Positions 39,305 through 49,477 of a stretch of DNA of 64,000 nucleotides are shown piece after piece (position 1 is the stretch's first letter; each line of letters begins with the position of its first letter). Location of the stretch: positions 54,548 through 118,547 of the forward strand of contig NZ_MAEL01000010.1 of NCBI RefSeq assembly GCF_009933335.1, in the 5' to 3' direction. A program made the position numbers and the translations under genes. The notes under the pieces are model-generated. The model was given only the letters and a program-made list of their open reading frames with translations. It had not been told where the DNA came from and made no database searches. This DNA is from Candidatus Enterococcus willemsii (GTDB lineage Bacteria; Bacillota; Bacilli; Lactobacillales; Enterococcaceae).

Positions 39305-40522
39305 ATGGCTGAATTTTTTCAAGAGCGATTGAGGCTGCATCAGAAAAATATGCAACGCTATTTAAAATATGTCTTTAATGACCATTTTGCGTTAATCATG
39401 ATGTTTTTAATAGGTGGCTTAGGTCTGTACTACTCCAATTTATTGAAAACAACGACGATTAGTTTACCAGTGGGCGGTACGATTGTGTTGATTATTTGGT
39501 CCTTAGCTTTGTATATTGGGCAATTTACGAGTTTAGCCAAATCTGCGGATATCGTTTTTTTACTACCGAAGGAAAGGCAAATGCGCACGTATTTGTCGCA
39601 AGCTTTTAAATATAGCTGTTACTTTCCGTTTGCTATGTTAGCTCTGATTCTTGGCGTAACGATGCCTTTGTTGGTGGTAGTTACTGGACAAGGATTTTCA
39701 ACGTATTTTTATTATTTGCTGATGTTGTGGGGCTTGAAATTTAGTCATCTGCAGATTCAGCGCATGGCTTTGTTTCAGGATATGGAAAAGGCAAAAACCA
39801 ACGCTTGTCTTTTATGGCAAATCATTACAATTGGCACTCTCGCGCTAAGTATTTTTATGTATCCTATCATTGGTTTAGTATTAGCTGTGTTGCAAATCTT
39901 CTTATTTCATAACTTGTGTTGGCAAAAAATGCATGCCCCTTTGGACTGGGAACGTATGGTTCAAAAGGAACAGCATCGCTTGCATCAAGTCTATCGTTTT
40001 ATTAATTTGTTTACCGATGTACCGGAGATTACGGCACAAATCAAACGCCGCAAGTATTTAGATGTTCTCTTATCGAAAATCACTTTTTCTAAAGAACATA
40101 CCTATTTGTATTTATATGCTAGACGTTTACTGCGTGGAACTGAATTTAGTGGCTTGTATTTGCGCTTGGTCGTACTTGGCAGTGTGTTACTAGTCTTCGT
40201 GTCGGAGCGTTGGTTTGCTTTAGGCATTGGCGCGTTGTTTATTTATCTGATTGGTTTTCAATTACTACCCTTATACCATCAATTTCAATATATGGTCAGT
40301 GCACAATTATACCCGATTCCTGAAAAGCAAAAACTACAGGCAATGAAACAATTGCTTGGAGGCTTGTTAGGGATGAAGGCAGTGATTTTTACGGTTGTTA
40401 GTTGCTTTGCTTTACCAACGTGGAGTCAACGGCTGATTGTAGGACTCGGATATTTTGTCGTTGTCGGGCTATTTATTTTCTTATATCTGCCATATCGGAT
40501 TAAAAAAAGCCAGTCAAAATAA
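39305..40522 (+). CDS. ecsB: EcsB-family ABC transporter membrane subunit
   Basis: The 405-residue membrane protein has about eight hydrophobic segments and the EcsB opening (FFQERLRLHQKNMQRYLKYVFNDHFALI). It starts three bases after ecsA behind GGAGG, so the two are translated together. EcsB mutants elsewhere have secretion and peptide-pheromone defects; the exact cargo is not evident here. Confidence 0.9.
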   Translation: MAEFFQERLRLHQKNMQRYLKYVFNDHFALIMMFLIGGLGLYYSNLLKTTTISLPVGGTIVLIIWSLALYIGQFTSLAKSADIVFLLPKERQMRTYLSQAFKYSCYFPFAMLALILGVTMPLLVVVTGQGFSTYFYYLLMLWGLKFSHLQIQRMALFQDMEKAKTNACLLWQIITIGTLALSIFMYPIIGLVLAVLQIFLFHNLCWQKMHAPLDWERMVQKEQHRLHQVYRFINLFTDVPEITAQIKRRKYLDVLLSKITFSKEHTYLYLYARRLLRGTEFSGLYLRLVVLGSVLLVFVSERWFALGIGALFIYLIGFQLLPLYHQFQYMVSAQLYPIPEKQKLQAMKQLLGGLLGMKAVIFTVVSCFALPTWSQRLIVGLGYFVVVGLFIFLYLPYRIKKSQSK

Positions 40523-40581
40523 GAATCTGATAAAGAATAGCTGAAAAATAGATGGGAATAAAAAAACGAACATACATGTGC

Positions 40582-40610
40582 TTGACGACCCGCCTTTAGG
40601 AAGCTAGAAT
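40582..40610 (+). promoter_or_regulatory. Probable promoter for ytmP
   Basis: TTGACG (40582-40587), a 17-base spacer and TAGAAT (40605-40610) lie 33 bases before the ytmP start codon, giving ytmP-trmB a promoter of its own apart from ecsAB. Confidence 0.7.
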
Positions 40611-40642
40611 AAGTATTACTGTGAAAAAGGAGGTAAGCGAAG

Positions 40643-41422
40643 ATGGCGATTCGTTTTGATAACGATTGGAATTTGCAGCCAATAAAAGGCGATACAGGAA
40701 AAGCATACGTTGGCTTGAAAGCTGAAGACAAAGTGTTCATCAAACGAAATACCACTCCGATGCTTGCTGCTTTGTCAAAAGAAGGAATCACACCGAAATT
40801 AATTTGGACCAAACGTACGGGTGACGGCGATACGCTAACTGCACAAGAGTGGTTAGAAGGTCGTATCTTAGATCCTGAAGAAATTGGTCAACGTAATGAT
40901 GTGATTGATGTGTTGTATCATTTACACCACTCGCAATCATTAAAGGATATGCTCGAAAAAATGGGTGGCATCGTGATGACCCCACAAAAAATGTTAGCAG
41001 AATATGAACGAGAATTACCACAATATTTGAAAGATAATTCCTTCTTGAGACTCGTCCATGCGTATTTGGAAAAAAACGTCCCAACCTTTAAAGCAATTGA
41101 AAAAACGGTTGTGCATGGTGATGTTAATTATCGTAATTGGCTTGTCTGTAAAAACTATTTGTACTTAGTTGACTGGGATTCTGTCATGTTTGCTGACCCG
41201 GCTGTTGATATTGGCACGATTTTAGGACAATATCTTCCTGTAACGAGTTGGAATCATTGGTTAATGAGCTACGGGATTCAAGGCAATAGTGAGAACATGG
41301 AAAAAGTCTATTGGTACGCATTACTAAGCTTACTACAAGAAGTCAAAAAATATTATCAACGCAATGCTTTGAAAGAAATGAATCAAAAAATACTACAATT
41401 AAAACGAATTTATACAGGATAA
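40643..41422 (+). CDS. ytmP: Aminoglycoside phosphotransferase-like kinase YtmP
   Basis: The 259-residue protein has the choline kinase/APH fold: the catalytic loop [10 protein letters not shown] with its Asp and Asn, and the metal-binding [12 protein letters not shown]. Its place between ecsB and trmB is that of the ytmP gene in other lactic acid bacteria. The natural substrate is unknown, and despite the family name there is no reason to call it a resistance gene. AAAGGAGG precedes the ATG. Confidence 0.85.
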   Translation: MAIRFDNDWNLQPIKGDTGKAYVGLKAEDKVFIKRNTTPMLAALSKEGITPKLIWTKRTGDGDTLTAQEWLEGRILDPEEIGQRNDVIDVLYHLHHSQSLKDMLEKMGGIVMTPQKMLAEYERELPQYLKDNSFLRLVHAYLEKNVPTFKAIEKTVVHGDVNYRNWLVCKNYLYLVDWDSVMFADPAVDIGTILGQYLPVTSWNHWLMSYGIQGNSENMEKVYWYALLSLLQEVKKYYQRNALKEMNQKILQLKRIYTG

Positions 41423-41466
41423 CAGGTGGTGTAAAATACCACCTTGTTTTATGGAAAGGAACGAAT

Positions 41467-42120
41467 ATGAGAGTAAGAAAACGTACAGGAGCAGAGGAAT
41501 TAATTGCTGCTCATCCAGAATTTGTTGTCGATCAACCACAGGAATGGAAAGGTCGTTGGGCAGAACGTTTTGGCAATGACCATCCGATTCATATCGAAAT
41601 TGGAATGGGAAAAGGACAATTTATTTCAGGCATGGCAAAAGCGCATCCTGAAATTAACTACATTGGGATTGATATGCAAGTCAGTGTGGTCTCTTTTGCG
41701 CTTGATAAATTATTAGCGGAAGAAATTCCTAACTTGCAACTATTGCATGTAGATGGTTCAGCTTTAACCGAATATTTTGCGGATAGTGAAGTTGATCAAA
41801 TTTATTTGAGTTTCTCAGATCCATGGCCAAAAACACGTCATGAAAAACGCCGCTTAACCTACAAAACTTTCTTAGCTGTAGATGAACAAATTTTACGTCC
41901 TGAAGGAGAAATTCATTTTAAAACGGACAATCAAGGTCTCTTTGAATATTCATTAGCAAGTTTTTCTCAATACGGATTAATCATTCAAAAAGTATGGCTA
42001 GACTTACATGCAAGTGATTATGAAGGCAACATTATGACAGAATACGAAGAAAAATTCTCTTCACGTGGACAACGTATTTATCGTGTGGAAGCGAAATTTC
42101 CAGATAAAACGAAAAAATAA
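41467..42120 (+). CDS. trmB: tRNA (guanine46-N7)-methyltransferase
   Basis: The 217-residue enzyme puts the N7-methyl group on G46 of tRNA variable loops using S-adenosylmethionine. It shows the SAM-binding EIGMGKGQF motif and the family signature [14 protein letters not shown]. The start is the ATG at 41467 with AAAGGA upstream; a longer frame from 41311 would overlap ytmP by over 100 bases. A small hairpin (AGGTGGT/ACCACCT, 41424-41445) sits between the genes and may trim read-through. Confidence 0.94.
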   Translation: MRVRKRTGAEELIAAHPEFVVDQPQEWKGRWAERFGNDHPIHIEIGMGKGQFISGMAKAHPEINYIGIDMQVSVVSFALDKLLAEEIPNLQLLHVDGSALTEYFADSEVDQIYLSFSDPWPKTRHEKRRLTYKTFLAVDEQILRPEGEIHFKTDNQGLFEYSLASFSQYGLIIQKVWLDLHASDYEGNIMTEYEEKFSSRGQRIYRVEAKFPDKTKK

Positions 42121-42122
42121 AG

Positions 42123-42169
42123 AAAAGCATTTAAAAATGAGAGGCCTCGTTTTTAAATGCTTTTTTTTT
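42123..42169 (+). terminator. Intrinsic terminator after trmB
   Basis: AAAAGCATTTAAAAA pairs with TTTTTAAATGCTTTT and runs into nine Ts. Confidence 0.88.
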
Positions 42170-42225
42170 CAAATTTTTAACATGAAATTGTGCTAAAATA
42201 GAAGAAAAACTTGGGGAGTGTCGGG

Positions 42226-43584
42226 ATGTTTTTAGGAATTGATATTGGGACGACGGCAATTAAATTTGCTGTGATTGAAAATGGCTTGATTAAATATCAG
42301 CAAACGAGTCCAGTAACAACTTACCGTGAATCTAATGGTAGTTGTTACCAACGTTTTCATGAATTATTGGCTGTACTGAAAGTGGGTATCCAATCGATTC
42401 CCAAAGATATGCGTCAACAATTAGAAAAAATGAGCTTTAGCGTGGCGATGCATAGTGTATGTCCGTGGCAAGTAGGAGCGGACAAGATTTTTATTTGGTC
42501 AGATACTCAAGCTGAAAGTTGTATGGAGCAATTCAAACAAGAAGCACAAGCGCGTGTTTTTTATGAACGAACAGGCACGCCACTTCATGCAATGTCGCCA
42601 TTTGCAAAAATTCTATATTTTCACCAACAAAAAATGTACCGTCCGACGACGATGTTTTATGGCTTAAAAGAGTTAGTGATGCATCATTTTGTCGGGCAGT
42701 TTGTATTAGATTATGCGACAGCTTCTGCTACTGGTTTGTTTCATTTAACAGAACGGACTTGGGATGAAGAAATTTTACAGTATGTTGGCATAACCACCGA
42801 TCAATTAGCACTGACTGTCGATACCACTGAGGAATTTGCGCTTTTGCCGGAAGTTGCTCATGAGTTAATGATTCCAACGGATATTCAAGTCGTTATTGGT
42901 GCCAGTGATGGTTGTTTGGCGGCTTTTGCGAGTTACTGTGCGACAGGAATTCCCAATAGTTTGACGATTGGAACCAGTGCTTCGGTACGTCGAGTAACAA
43001 AAATACCACATTTTGATCCAACAAAACAAAATTTTTGTTATTACCTTAACTCAGAGTATTATGTGACGGGGGCACCTTCTAATAATGGTGGTTGTGTATT
43101 GGAATGGGCAAGTCAAATTTATGCAGATACACCAGCAGAATTTTTTGAACGCTTGCCGGAGACATTAGCGGCTTCGGTTATCGGCGCCAACGGGTTACGG
43201 TTTGCTCCATATATTAATGGAGAGCGTGCTCCTTTATGGCAAAAAGAAGTATCTGGTGCGCTAACCAATATCAAAATTACTCATACGAAAGCCGATATGG
43301 TTCGAAGTATTGTTGAAGGGATTCTAATGAATATTCGAACGTTGACCCGTATGGTAGGTGTCGATGAGGCTTTGTCTTTAAGCGGTGGTTTCTTCAAAAG
43401 TGAGGTATTGCGTCAGCTAACGGCTGATATTTTAGGAACTGATTGTTATTTATCTGATTATAATGAACCGATTATGGGGCTGTATTATTTGATTTATGGT
43501 CCAAGTGAAAGACCGACACAAACGATTGAAAAAGTTCATTACGATGAGACAGTTACGGATGTCTATCATCAGCTATTCCAATAA
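42226..43584 (+). CDS. FGGY-family carbohydrate kinase, gluconokinase-like
   Basis: The 452-residue protein has the FGGY kinase N-terminal phosphate motif GIDIGTTAIK, the conserved TIGTSASVRR and GAPSNNGGCVLEWAS segments seen in gluconate kinases, and the late LSGGFFKSEVLRQLTADIL motif. It would phosphorylate gluconate to 6-phosphogluconate with ATP. No gluconate permease or 6-phosphogluconate dehydrogenase is adjacent, so the sugar assignment rests on sequence resemblance. The ATG at 42226 follows GGGGAG. Confidence 0.82.
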   Translation: MFLGIDIGTTAIKFAVIENGLIKYQQTSPVTTYRESNGSCYQRFHELLAVLKVGIQSIPKDMRQQLEKMSFSVAMHSVCPWQVGADKIFIWSDTQAESCMEQFKQEAQARVFYERTGTPLHAMSPFAKILYFHQQKMYRPTTMFYGLKELVMHHFVGQFVLDYATASATGLFHLTERTWDEEILQYVGITTDQLALTVDTTEEFALLPEVAHELMIPTDIQVVIGASDGCLAAFASYCATGIPNSLTIGTSASVRRVTKIPHFDPTKQNFCYYLNSEYYVTGAPSNNGGCVLEWASQIYADTPAEFFERLPETLAASVIGANGLRFAPYINGERAPLWQKEVSGALTNIKITHTKADMVRSIVEGILMNIRTLTRMVGVDEALSLSGGFFKSEVLRQLTADILGTDCYLSDYNEPIMGLYYLIYGPSERPTQTIEKVHYDETVTDVYHQLFQ

Positions 43585-43587
43585 AAA

Positions 43588-43628
43588 AGAGCGTATGAAA
43601 TCATTATCTTTGATTTCATACGCTTTTA
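43588..43628. terminator. Bidirectional terminator
   Basis: GCGTATGAAATCA pairs with TGATTTCATACGC, flanked by an A-run and a T-run, between the convergent kinase and glycosyltransferase genes. Confidence 0.87.
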
Positions 43629-43632
43629 ATTG

Positions 43633-45705
43633 TTATTTTTCCACGATTGTTTCAGGGAGTGGTGCAACTAATCCCATGGCAAAAACTAATTCTTCAGCTG
43701 TGTGCTTGGTTTTTTCTTGGTAGGCACGAACTAATAGTAATTGTTTATAAGAGATTTGTTGGTTTTGATAATGCTCAGAAGCAATATCAATCACTGGTTC
43801 AGAGACATCACCTGAATAAAGTTTATTTAGTCCTTCTTCAACAGTTTGTTTTAGTGAGTAAACAGTCGCAATTTGAATGCCGTATCTTTGTTCTAATTCA
43901 TCTGCCGCATAACGTGGAGTTTTGTCTGTAAAAGCGAAGACAAATGCGCCATCCGCTTGTAAAATTGGTAAACAAATGAAAGAGCGTAATAACTCTTCAT
44001 CGAAAAGTTCAGCAAATTCAGGTTTTAAGTAAGTGGATAAATTTGTTTCTGGGAAATACTGTAGATGCTGTACGTTGGCTAAGGCTTCTAATAAGTTGGC
44101 TTCAGACAACAAGTCTTGCGACAATAAGTATTCACCAAGTGTCACTTTTTGTTCAGCAGCGGAATCCAAAGCTTTGAGTAAAACTTTTGGTTCAATAAAG
44201 CCTTTTACTAGCAACACATCACCTAAGCGTCGATGGTATCTTTTTAAAATATCTTTTTCTAAGAAATGATGCTCTGTTTTATCCCAAGCAAATTTTTTGG
44301 TATTAGTTTGTTTGTCAGCTTTGCGTTTTTGTTTCTTTTCTTTTTTAGCAGGTGTTTGATTACCGAAAAAGCGTTGATGATAGGCCTTCATTGTAGCAAC
44401 CATATTAATGATATTTCCCCAAACAAAACGAATCGGTAAAATTGGTGGCACAAGACAGGCAAAAAACACACTGCGTAGCCCATAGACTTGTTTAACAGCA
44501 ACTGCACGGAATAGTTGACGTTCTAACATCATGATGGTTACGACTACGGCGAGATACCAAGACAAGGAGTATTTAGGATACACGGGTGGTAAATCCCAAA
44601 ATAGGCTAGCGAAAAAATAAATTAAAACTGGGTAACCAACAAGGACTAATAAATTCCCAATTTTGGCTTTGAAATCACGGTAGAGAGAATAACGTCCTGC
44701 AAAAGTCATTTCTTTGGTTTGAAAAATTTCTCTAAATTTAAACGACTGCATCGTAATGCCTAAAATCCAACGTGTCTTTTGTTTGACAGCTGTTTTAAAG
44801 GTGTATGGAAAACGACTACGAGTGGCAATATGTTCATCAACCAACTCATTATTATAATTGATACGCGGTACTTGAATGAGTGGGTAGTACATTTGAATTC
44901 CTTTTTGATAAAGGGTTAAAGATAAACGATAATCTTCTGTTAAACTATCTTTGGGTAAGACATCTTCGTCACCAAAACTATCAATCACTTCTCGTGACAG
45001 TGCAAAACCAGTACCTGCAGAAGGAACAAATGCTCCGCTACTATAACGACTGACCATTGTAGAAAAGTGATTTTCTGCAAATTCATCGGCATACGTATTG
45101 GTGGTTAAGTTTTTAAAGAAATTGCGGAAACGTGGCATTTCCATTAAAGGAAAGACTGGAAATTGGATTGCTGGATACGTATCTAATAAGTAATTGGTCA
45201 TCTTTAATTCATAGGGATGAACAACATCTTCTGAATCATGAATTGTGAGTGATTTGAAATGCCAATCTTTTTCTTTTTCCAACTGCTTAATTTGAGTGAT
45301 TACGTAATTGATATTTTGTGCTTTGGAGGTTGGTCCGGGTAACTCATTGATAATCATATGCACATTTTCATAAGTTTCTTCTAAACGTCGAGCAACAGCA
45401 ATGGTGGCCTCGTCGTTTGGATAAACCCCTAAGAAAACGTGATACATAGAATCAGGATAATGGACCGATTCAATTAAGTTATCAATAACATCACCTAATA
45501 CACTTTCTTCATGCCAAGCAGCAATGGCAACAGCCAGTAATTTTGGTGGGGTATCATCGAGCTTTTTCAAGTCAGCTAATTGTCGTTTGTATGTTCGACG
45601 TCTGAATAAAGTAACAATATCCCAAAGAAAATCATCAAAACCTGTGAGAATGTATAACATGACCAACAACAAACCAATAATGTACAAAACTTGTTCATCT
45701 ATCAT
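43633..45705 (-). CDS. NfrB-like membrane glycosyltransferase with C-terminal MshEN-like domain
   Basis: The 690-residue protein has an N-terminal membrane segment, a family 2 glycosyltransferase domain (about residues 55-330) and more membrane segments (about 355-460). The catalytic pattern is that of processive synthases: DSED near the sugar-nucleotide site, a TEDYRLSL motif and QKTRW (the QxxRW motif). A charged lysine-rich linker (about 470-500) leads to a C-terminal domain (about 515-665) that reads like the GspE/MshE N-terminal domain, including RLGDVLLVKGFIEPKVLLKAL and LGEYLL repeats. This plan is that of NfrB, which in E. coli makes a secreted ManNAc polymer under c-di-GMP control. 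The ATG at 45705 follows AAGGA at 11 bases; a longer frame reaches 45771 without a better site. It is a lone gene. Confidence 0.85.
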   Translation of the reverse strand: MIDEQVLYIIGLLLVMLYILTGFDDFLWDIVTLFRRRTYKRQLADLKKLDDTPPKLLAVAIAAWHEESVLGDVIDNLIESVHYPDSMYHVFLGVYPNDEATIAVARRLEETYENVHMIINELPGPTSKAQNINYVITQIKQLEKEKDWHFKSLTIHDSEDVVHPYELKMTNYLLDTYPAIQFPVFPLMEMPRFRNFFKNLTTNTYADEFAENHFSTMVSRYSSGAFVPSAGTGFALSREVIDSFGDEDVLPKDSLTEDYRLSLTLYQKGIQMYYPLIQVPRINYNNELVDEHIATRSRFPYTFKTAVKQKTRWILGITMQSFKFREIFQTKEMTFAGRYSLYRDFKAKIGNLLVLVGYPVLIYFFASLFWDLPPVYPKYSLSWYLAVVVTIMMLERQLFRAVAVKQVYGLRSVFFACLVPPILPIRFVWGNIINMVATMKAYHQRFFGNQTPAKKEKKQKRKADKQTNTKKFAWDKTEHHFLEKDILKRYHRRLGDVLLVKGFIEPKVLLKALDSAAEQKVTLGEYLLSQDLLSEANLLEALANVQHLQYFPETNLSTYLKPEFAELFDEELLRSFICLPILQADGAFVFAFTDKTPRYAADELEQRYGIQIATVYSLKQTVEEGLNKLYSGDVSEPVIDIASEHYQNQQISYKQLLLVRAYQEKTKHTAEELVFAMGLVAPLPETIVEK

Positions 45706-45824
45706 CTCATTAATAATCCTTTCTTGAATAAAATATAGCAGTAGTCTACCCTCGTGAAGGGATGGTTTCAATTTTTAGGTTCATTTATTAGAAAACTCTT
45801 ATATATAAATGAAGTTATAATTGG

Positions 45825-45884
45825 CAAAAAAAATGTTGAAAGGAGAGCTGGCTAGCTAGTCGGCAGCTTCTTTCAACATTTTTA
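45825..45884 (-). terminator. Terminator of the polar amino-acid importer operon
   Basis: AAATGTTGAAAG pairs with CTTTCAACATTT around an inner AGCTG/CAGCT stem, with a T-run on the minus-strand side, downstream of the M20 gene. Confidence 0.8.
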
Positions 45885-45914
45885 GGTAGTTATCTGTGGA
45901 ACTTAGGTTTCAGC

Positions 45915-47084
45915 TTACAATGAAGCAATTGTTTCATCAAATTCGGCTTTTACTTCAGCCAAAAGTGCGGGATTTTCCAACAATTCTAAAATCGTCAATG
46001 ACAATCCTTGGGCGGCTTTGATTAAACCATTTTTCCCATCTGGCGAGATAGTTGCTGCAGCCATTTCTTTCGTATGACCAGCAACTTCTTTACCACAAAT
46101 TTTGATATTGCCTTGAATTGTTGGGCAACGGTAGCTAACAGCACCAACATCTGTGGAGCCTGTGGCAACTTCATCCACCGGAGCGATATCTTCTAAGCCT
46201 AGCTCGGTATATTTTTCAGTCAGAATATCAGCTAGCTTGTAGTTAATGACCGTATCTTCATATGGACATTCATATGTCGAAGTTTGATAAGTGACGCCAT
46301 TGGCTTTACAAATACCATCGACTGCTTGAATCGCTTTTTCTGTAAGTTCTTTGGCGTAGCCGATTGTGGGTGCGCGGAAATAATATTCCATTGAAGCATA
46401 GCCAGGAATGACGTTGGCTGCTTCACCGCCATCTTTAATGACACCATGAATATAAGTATGTGGTGCAGCAAATTGACGCAATAAGTTGATTTGTAAATAA
46501 CTCATGACAGCTGCATCTAACGCAGAAGCGCCTGAAGCAGGATCACAAGCATGCGCATTTTTGCCAAAGAATTCAAATTTAATTGGGTTTAAGGCGTTGG
46601 AGCGTCCACCAACTCCTGTTTGGCTACCTGGGTGGACCATTAATGCTACATCGACATCATCAAACACGCCAGCTTCAGACATGCTTACTTTGCCACCAAA
46701 ATTTTCTTCAGCAGGTGTACCAACGACCAATAATTTTCCACCATATTGATCAATAATACCTTTGACTGCTTCGCCGGTTGCCACACCAATACCCGCAATT
46801 AAATTATGGCCACAACCATGACCGACTTCTGGCAGCGCATCGTATTCACACATTACCGCAATTGTTGGACCCTCTTTACCCGTATCGTATTCTCCTAAGA
46901 AACCAGTAGGCACGACATAACCAGAAGTGGTTTTAAAACCGACACTATCAAGGTAGTTTACTAACAATTTCATTGTTTCAAATTCTTCGTTCCCAATTTC
47001 AGGGTTATCATACATAATTTGGACGAGTTCCATATAAGCATCAATCTTGTTTTCAATCGATTGTAATAATTGTTTTTTAGTCAT
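45915..47084 (-). CDS. M20D-family amidohydrolase linked to an amino-acid importer
   Basis: This 389-residue protein is a second M20D hydrolase of the aminoacylase/AbgB type, with VMCEYDALPEVGHGCGHNL, VGTPAEENFGG, the KNAHACDPASG segment and TGSTDVGAVS. It is the last gene of a four-gene minus-strand operon, 12 bases after the binding protein, behind GGAG. The linkage of a hydrolase to an importer repeats that at 8860-10955. It may free an amino acid from an N-acyl or similar conjugate after import. Substrate unknown. Confidence 0.88.
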   Translation of the reverse strand: MTKKQLLQSIENKIDAYMELVQIMYDNPEIGNEEFETMKLLVNYLDSVGFKTTSGYVVPTGFLGEYDTGKEGPTIAVMCEYDALPEVGHGCGHNLIAGIGVATGEAVKGIIDQYGGKLLVVGTPAEENFGGKVSMSEAGVFDDVDVALMVHPGSQTGVGGRSNALNPIKFEFFGKNAHACDPASGASALDAAVMSYLQINLLRQFAAPHTYIHGVIKDGGEAANVIPGYASMEYYFRAPTIGYAKELTEKAIQAVDGICKANGVTYQTSTYECPYEDTVINYKLADILTEKYTELGLEDIAPVDEVATGSTDVGAVSYRCPTIQGNIKICGKEVAGHTKEMAAATISPDGKNGLIKAAQGLSLTILELLENPALLAEVKAEFDETIASL

Positions 47085-47096
47085 TGTTTCAATCTC

Positions 47097-47957
47097 CTAT
47101 TCTTCTAAAGCATTTTTGGCTTGTTCTTTGGCTTCTTCTTTCCATTTATCAAGATTGCCGTTGTCTTTGTTTTCTTTGATGACGTTATTTACGAGATCGA
47201 TAAATGATTTCGTGTCATCACCTTTGGGAAAGCCGATAACATTCGTTCCGTATTTATTTTCCGTATCTAAATTAAATTCTTCTTTTGGTAAAATCACTAA
47301 ATCTGGGAAAGTCGTTAGCAATGGTTCAACAGAAGAAGTTGAAACAGTAACTGCTTGAATATCCCCTGAGTTTAACGCAAGTACTGCGGCGTCCATCGTT
47401 CCAAATTGTTTAATATTTTTGGCATCAGTCAGTAAACCGGCCGTTTCAAACTGAATCGAGCCACCTTGTGCGCCAATCACTAAATTGGCTGCCTTTAACT
47501 CATCTAAGGTTTTGTACTGATCAGCAATCTTTTTGGAAACAAGTACACCTTGGAAACCATCATCCACTTCTTGCTGATAACCATCTGAGAAATCCATGAT
47601 TTCTTTCCGTTGATCGGTACCTACAAAACCAGAAATCCCGAAGTCTACACTATTAGTTTGGATGTTTGCTAATACGCCATTAAAATCGGTTGCTTTAAAC
47701 TCTAAATCAACACCGATTTCATCGGCGACTGCTTGAGCAAGAGCGACATCACTACCGACAATTTCTTTTTCGCCAGTTTCATTTAAAATATAAAATTCAT
47801 AAGGAGGAAAGTCTGGAGAAGTTCCGACCACTAATTTCCCGCTGTCTTTAATTTGTTGTAACTTATCCGCTTCTGCTTTGTCAGAAGAACCACAAGCAGC
47901 AAAAACGAAGGCTGCTGTACTTAATATAATTGGGAATAACCATTTTTTTGTTTTCAT
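47097..47957 (-). CDS. Polar amino-acid-binding lipoprotein
   Basis: The 286-residue family 3 solute-binding protein has a signal sequence with lipobox VFAAC and the family features GTSPDFPPYEF, the DVALAQAVADEIG helix and DFGISGFVGTDQRKEIMDFS. It would deliver its amino acid (cystine-, glutamine- or similar) to the permease encoded upstream. The start is the ATG at 47957, 8 bases after GAGGAAG; an in-frame GTG at 47966 overlaps that site. Confidence 0.92.
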   Translation of the reverse strand: MKTKKWLFPIILSTAAFVFAACGSSDKAEADKLQQIKDSGKLVVGTSPDFPPYEFYILNETGEKEIVGSDVALAQAVADEIGVDLEFKATDFNGVLANIQTNSVDFGISGFVGTDQRKEIMDFSDGYQQEVDDGFQGVLVSKKIADQYKTLDELKAANLVIGAQGGSIQFETAGLLTDAKNIKQFGTMDAAVLALNSGDIQAVTVSTSSVEPLLTTFPDLVILPKEEFNLDTENKYGTNVIGFPKGDDTKSFIDLVNNVIKENKDNGNLDKWKEEAKEQAKNALEE

Positions 47958-47988
47958 ATGAGACACTTCCTCGTTTAATGTTTAGTTT

Positions 47989-48723
47989 TTAAAATGTAAT
48001 TTGATCTAAAAAGGTCTTCGTTCGTTGTTCTTTTGGATGGTCAAACAGTTCAGTCGGTGTGCCTTCTTCAATGATTGTTCCTTGGTCAATGAAGAGAACC
48101 CGAGATGCGACTTGTTTGGCGAAATTCATTTCATGTGTCACGATAATTGTTGTCAGATTACTTTTTGCTAAGTCTTGAATCACTAGTAATACTTCTTTGA
48201 CCATTTCAGGATCAAGTGCGGAAGTCGGTTCATCAAATAGCATTACTTCAGGTTCCATTGCTAAGGCTCGTGCAATAGCGACCCGTTGTTTTTGTCCACC
48301 AGATAATTTATTTGGATAGACATCTCGTTTATCCAATAGGCCGACTTTTTTCAATAATTCTTCGGCCTTGTTTGAGGCATCTGCCTTAGAGAGTTGTTTT
48401 AATTTCATTGGTGCTAAAATAATGTTTTCTAAAACAGTCATATTTGGAAATAAGTTGAAGTGTTGGAAAACCATACCGATATTCTCACGGATGTGATTGA
48501 TTTCTGTATCTTTTAGATTAGGATCAGTCAATAAAATATCTTTAAAATAAATGTCACCACTGGTAGGGACTTCCATTAAATTCAAACAACGTAGAAAAGT
48601 CGATTTTCCTGATCCAGAGGGACCAATGATTGCAACCGTTTCTCCTTGTTGAATATCAGTAGAGATACCATTTAATACAGGAAGATCACCAAAGCTTTTT
48701 GTTAAATCAATTGTCTTAATCAT
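47989..48723 (-). CDS. Polar amino-acid ABC importer ATPase
   Basis: The ATPase (244 residues) has Walker A (GPSGSGKST), [14 protein letters not shown], signature [15 protein letters not shown] and Walker B ([14 protein letters not shown]). Two starts are possible, 48729 and 48723; the GAGG at 48734-48739 is 4 and 10 bases away, and the shorter form matches the usual family N-terminus better. Either overlaps the permease end by a few bases. Confidence 0.93.
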   Translation of the reverse strand: MIKTIDLTKSFGDLPVLNGISTDIQQGETVAIIGPSGSGKSTFLRCLNLMEVPTSGDIYFKDILLTDPNLKDTEINHIRENIGMVFQHFNLFPNMTVLENIILAPMKLKQLSKADASNKAEELLKKVGLLDKRDVYPNKLSGGQKQRVAIARALAMEPEVMLFDEPTSALDPEMVKEVLLVIQDLAKSNLTTIIVTHEMNFAKQVASRVLFIDQGTIIEEGTPTELFDHPKEQRTKTFLDQITF

Positions 48724-49426
48724 AAACATTTAACCTCTTTTCTAGTTGTTTCACTAAGGAAGTAAGTGCAAAAGTTAGGATAAAATAAATAATTGCTACG
48801 ATGATTAACGGTTCAAAGATTGAATAAGTCGCTGCTTTGACAATATTGCTTGTATACATGACATCGAAAATTCCGACAACCGATACAATAGAAGACTCTT
48901 TAATCATCATAATAAATTCATTTCCCAATCCTGGTAGAACGACACGAATAGCTTGCGGAATGATGACAGCTTTCATGGTTTGTCCTCGACTTAAGCCAAG
49001 TGAGCGGCCAGCTTCCATTTGTCCTTTGTCGATGGCTTCTAATCCACCGCGTAGTAGTTCGCAAATATAAGCCCCTGAATTAATCGATAGCGCAACAACA
49101 GCTGTCAAAAATTCTCTTGAACCATATGTAGAACCAAGAAATGGCAATGATGGTAATGAGACACCGATAATTGGCATAGCATAAAGCCAAATGAAGAGTT
49201 GAACCAATAATGGCGTGCCTCGAATAATTTGTGTATAAATTGCGGCAATAATTTTGAATATTTTTACATGAGATTGTTTCATTAATGTAGCGATTAATCC
49301 GATGAATGACCCAATAATAACGGTTGTTAATGATAAGACAATTGTTACAATCGTCCCGTCAATGAATGTAGGTATCCATTTGATTGTTTTACCAAAATCG
49401 ATTACGACCCCTAACATAAGATCCAT
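48716..49426 (-). CDS. Polar amino-acid ABC importer permease
   Basis: This 236-residue permease has five or so membrane segments and the EAA loop ([20 protein letters not shown]) with [10 protein letters not shown], typical of HisM/GlnP permeases. It is the first gene of the operon. The ATG at 49426 follows AGAGTG; an upstream in-frame GTG at 49435 lies inside that site. Confidence 0.92.
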   Translation of the reverse strand: MDLMLGVVIDFGKTIKWIPTFIDGTIVTIVLSLTTVIIGSFIGLIATLMKQSHVKIFKIIAAIYTQIIRGTPLLVQLFIWLYAMPIIGVSLPSLPFLGSTYGSREFLTAVVALSINSGAYICELLRGGLEAIDKGQMEAGRSLGLSRGQTMKAVIIPQAIRVVLPGLGNEFIMMIKESSIVSVVGIFDVMYTSNIVKAATYSIFEPLIIVAIIYFILTFALTSLVKQLEKRLNVYD

Positions 49427-49477
49427 ATGTTTCACTCTTTTCTCTTTTTATTTATGAATATTTTTTAGTTATATGAG

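Noticed and set aside
40643..41422. An aminoglycoside-resistance phosphotransferase
   Set aside because: The fold is shared with APH enzymes, but the position between ecsB and trmB identifies the housekeeping ytmP gene.
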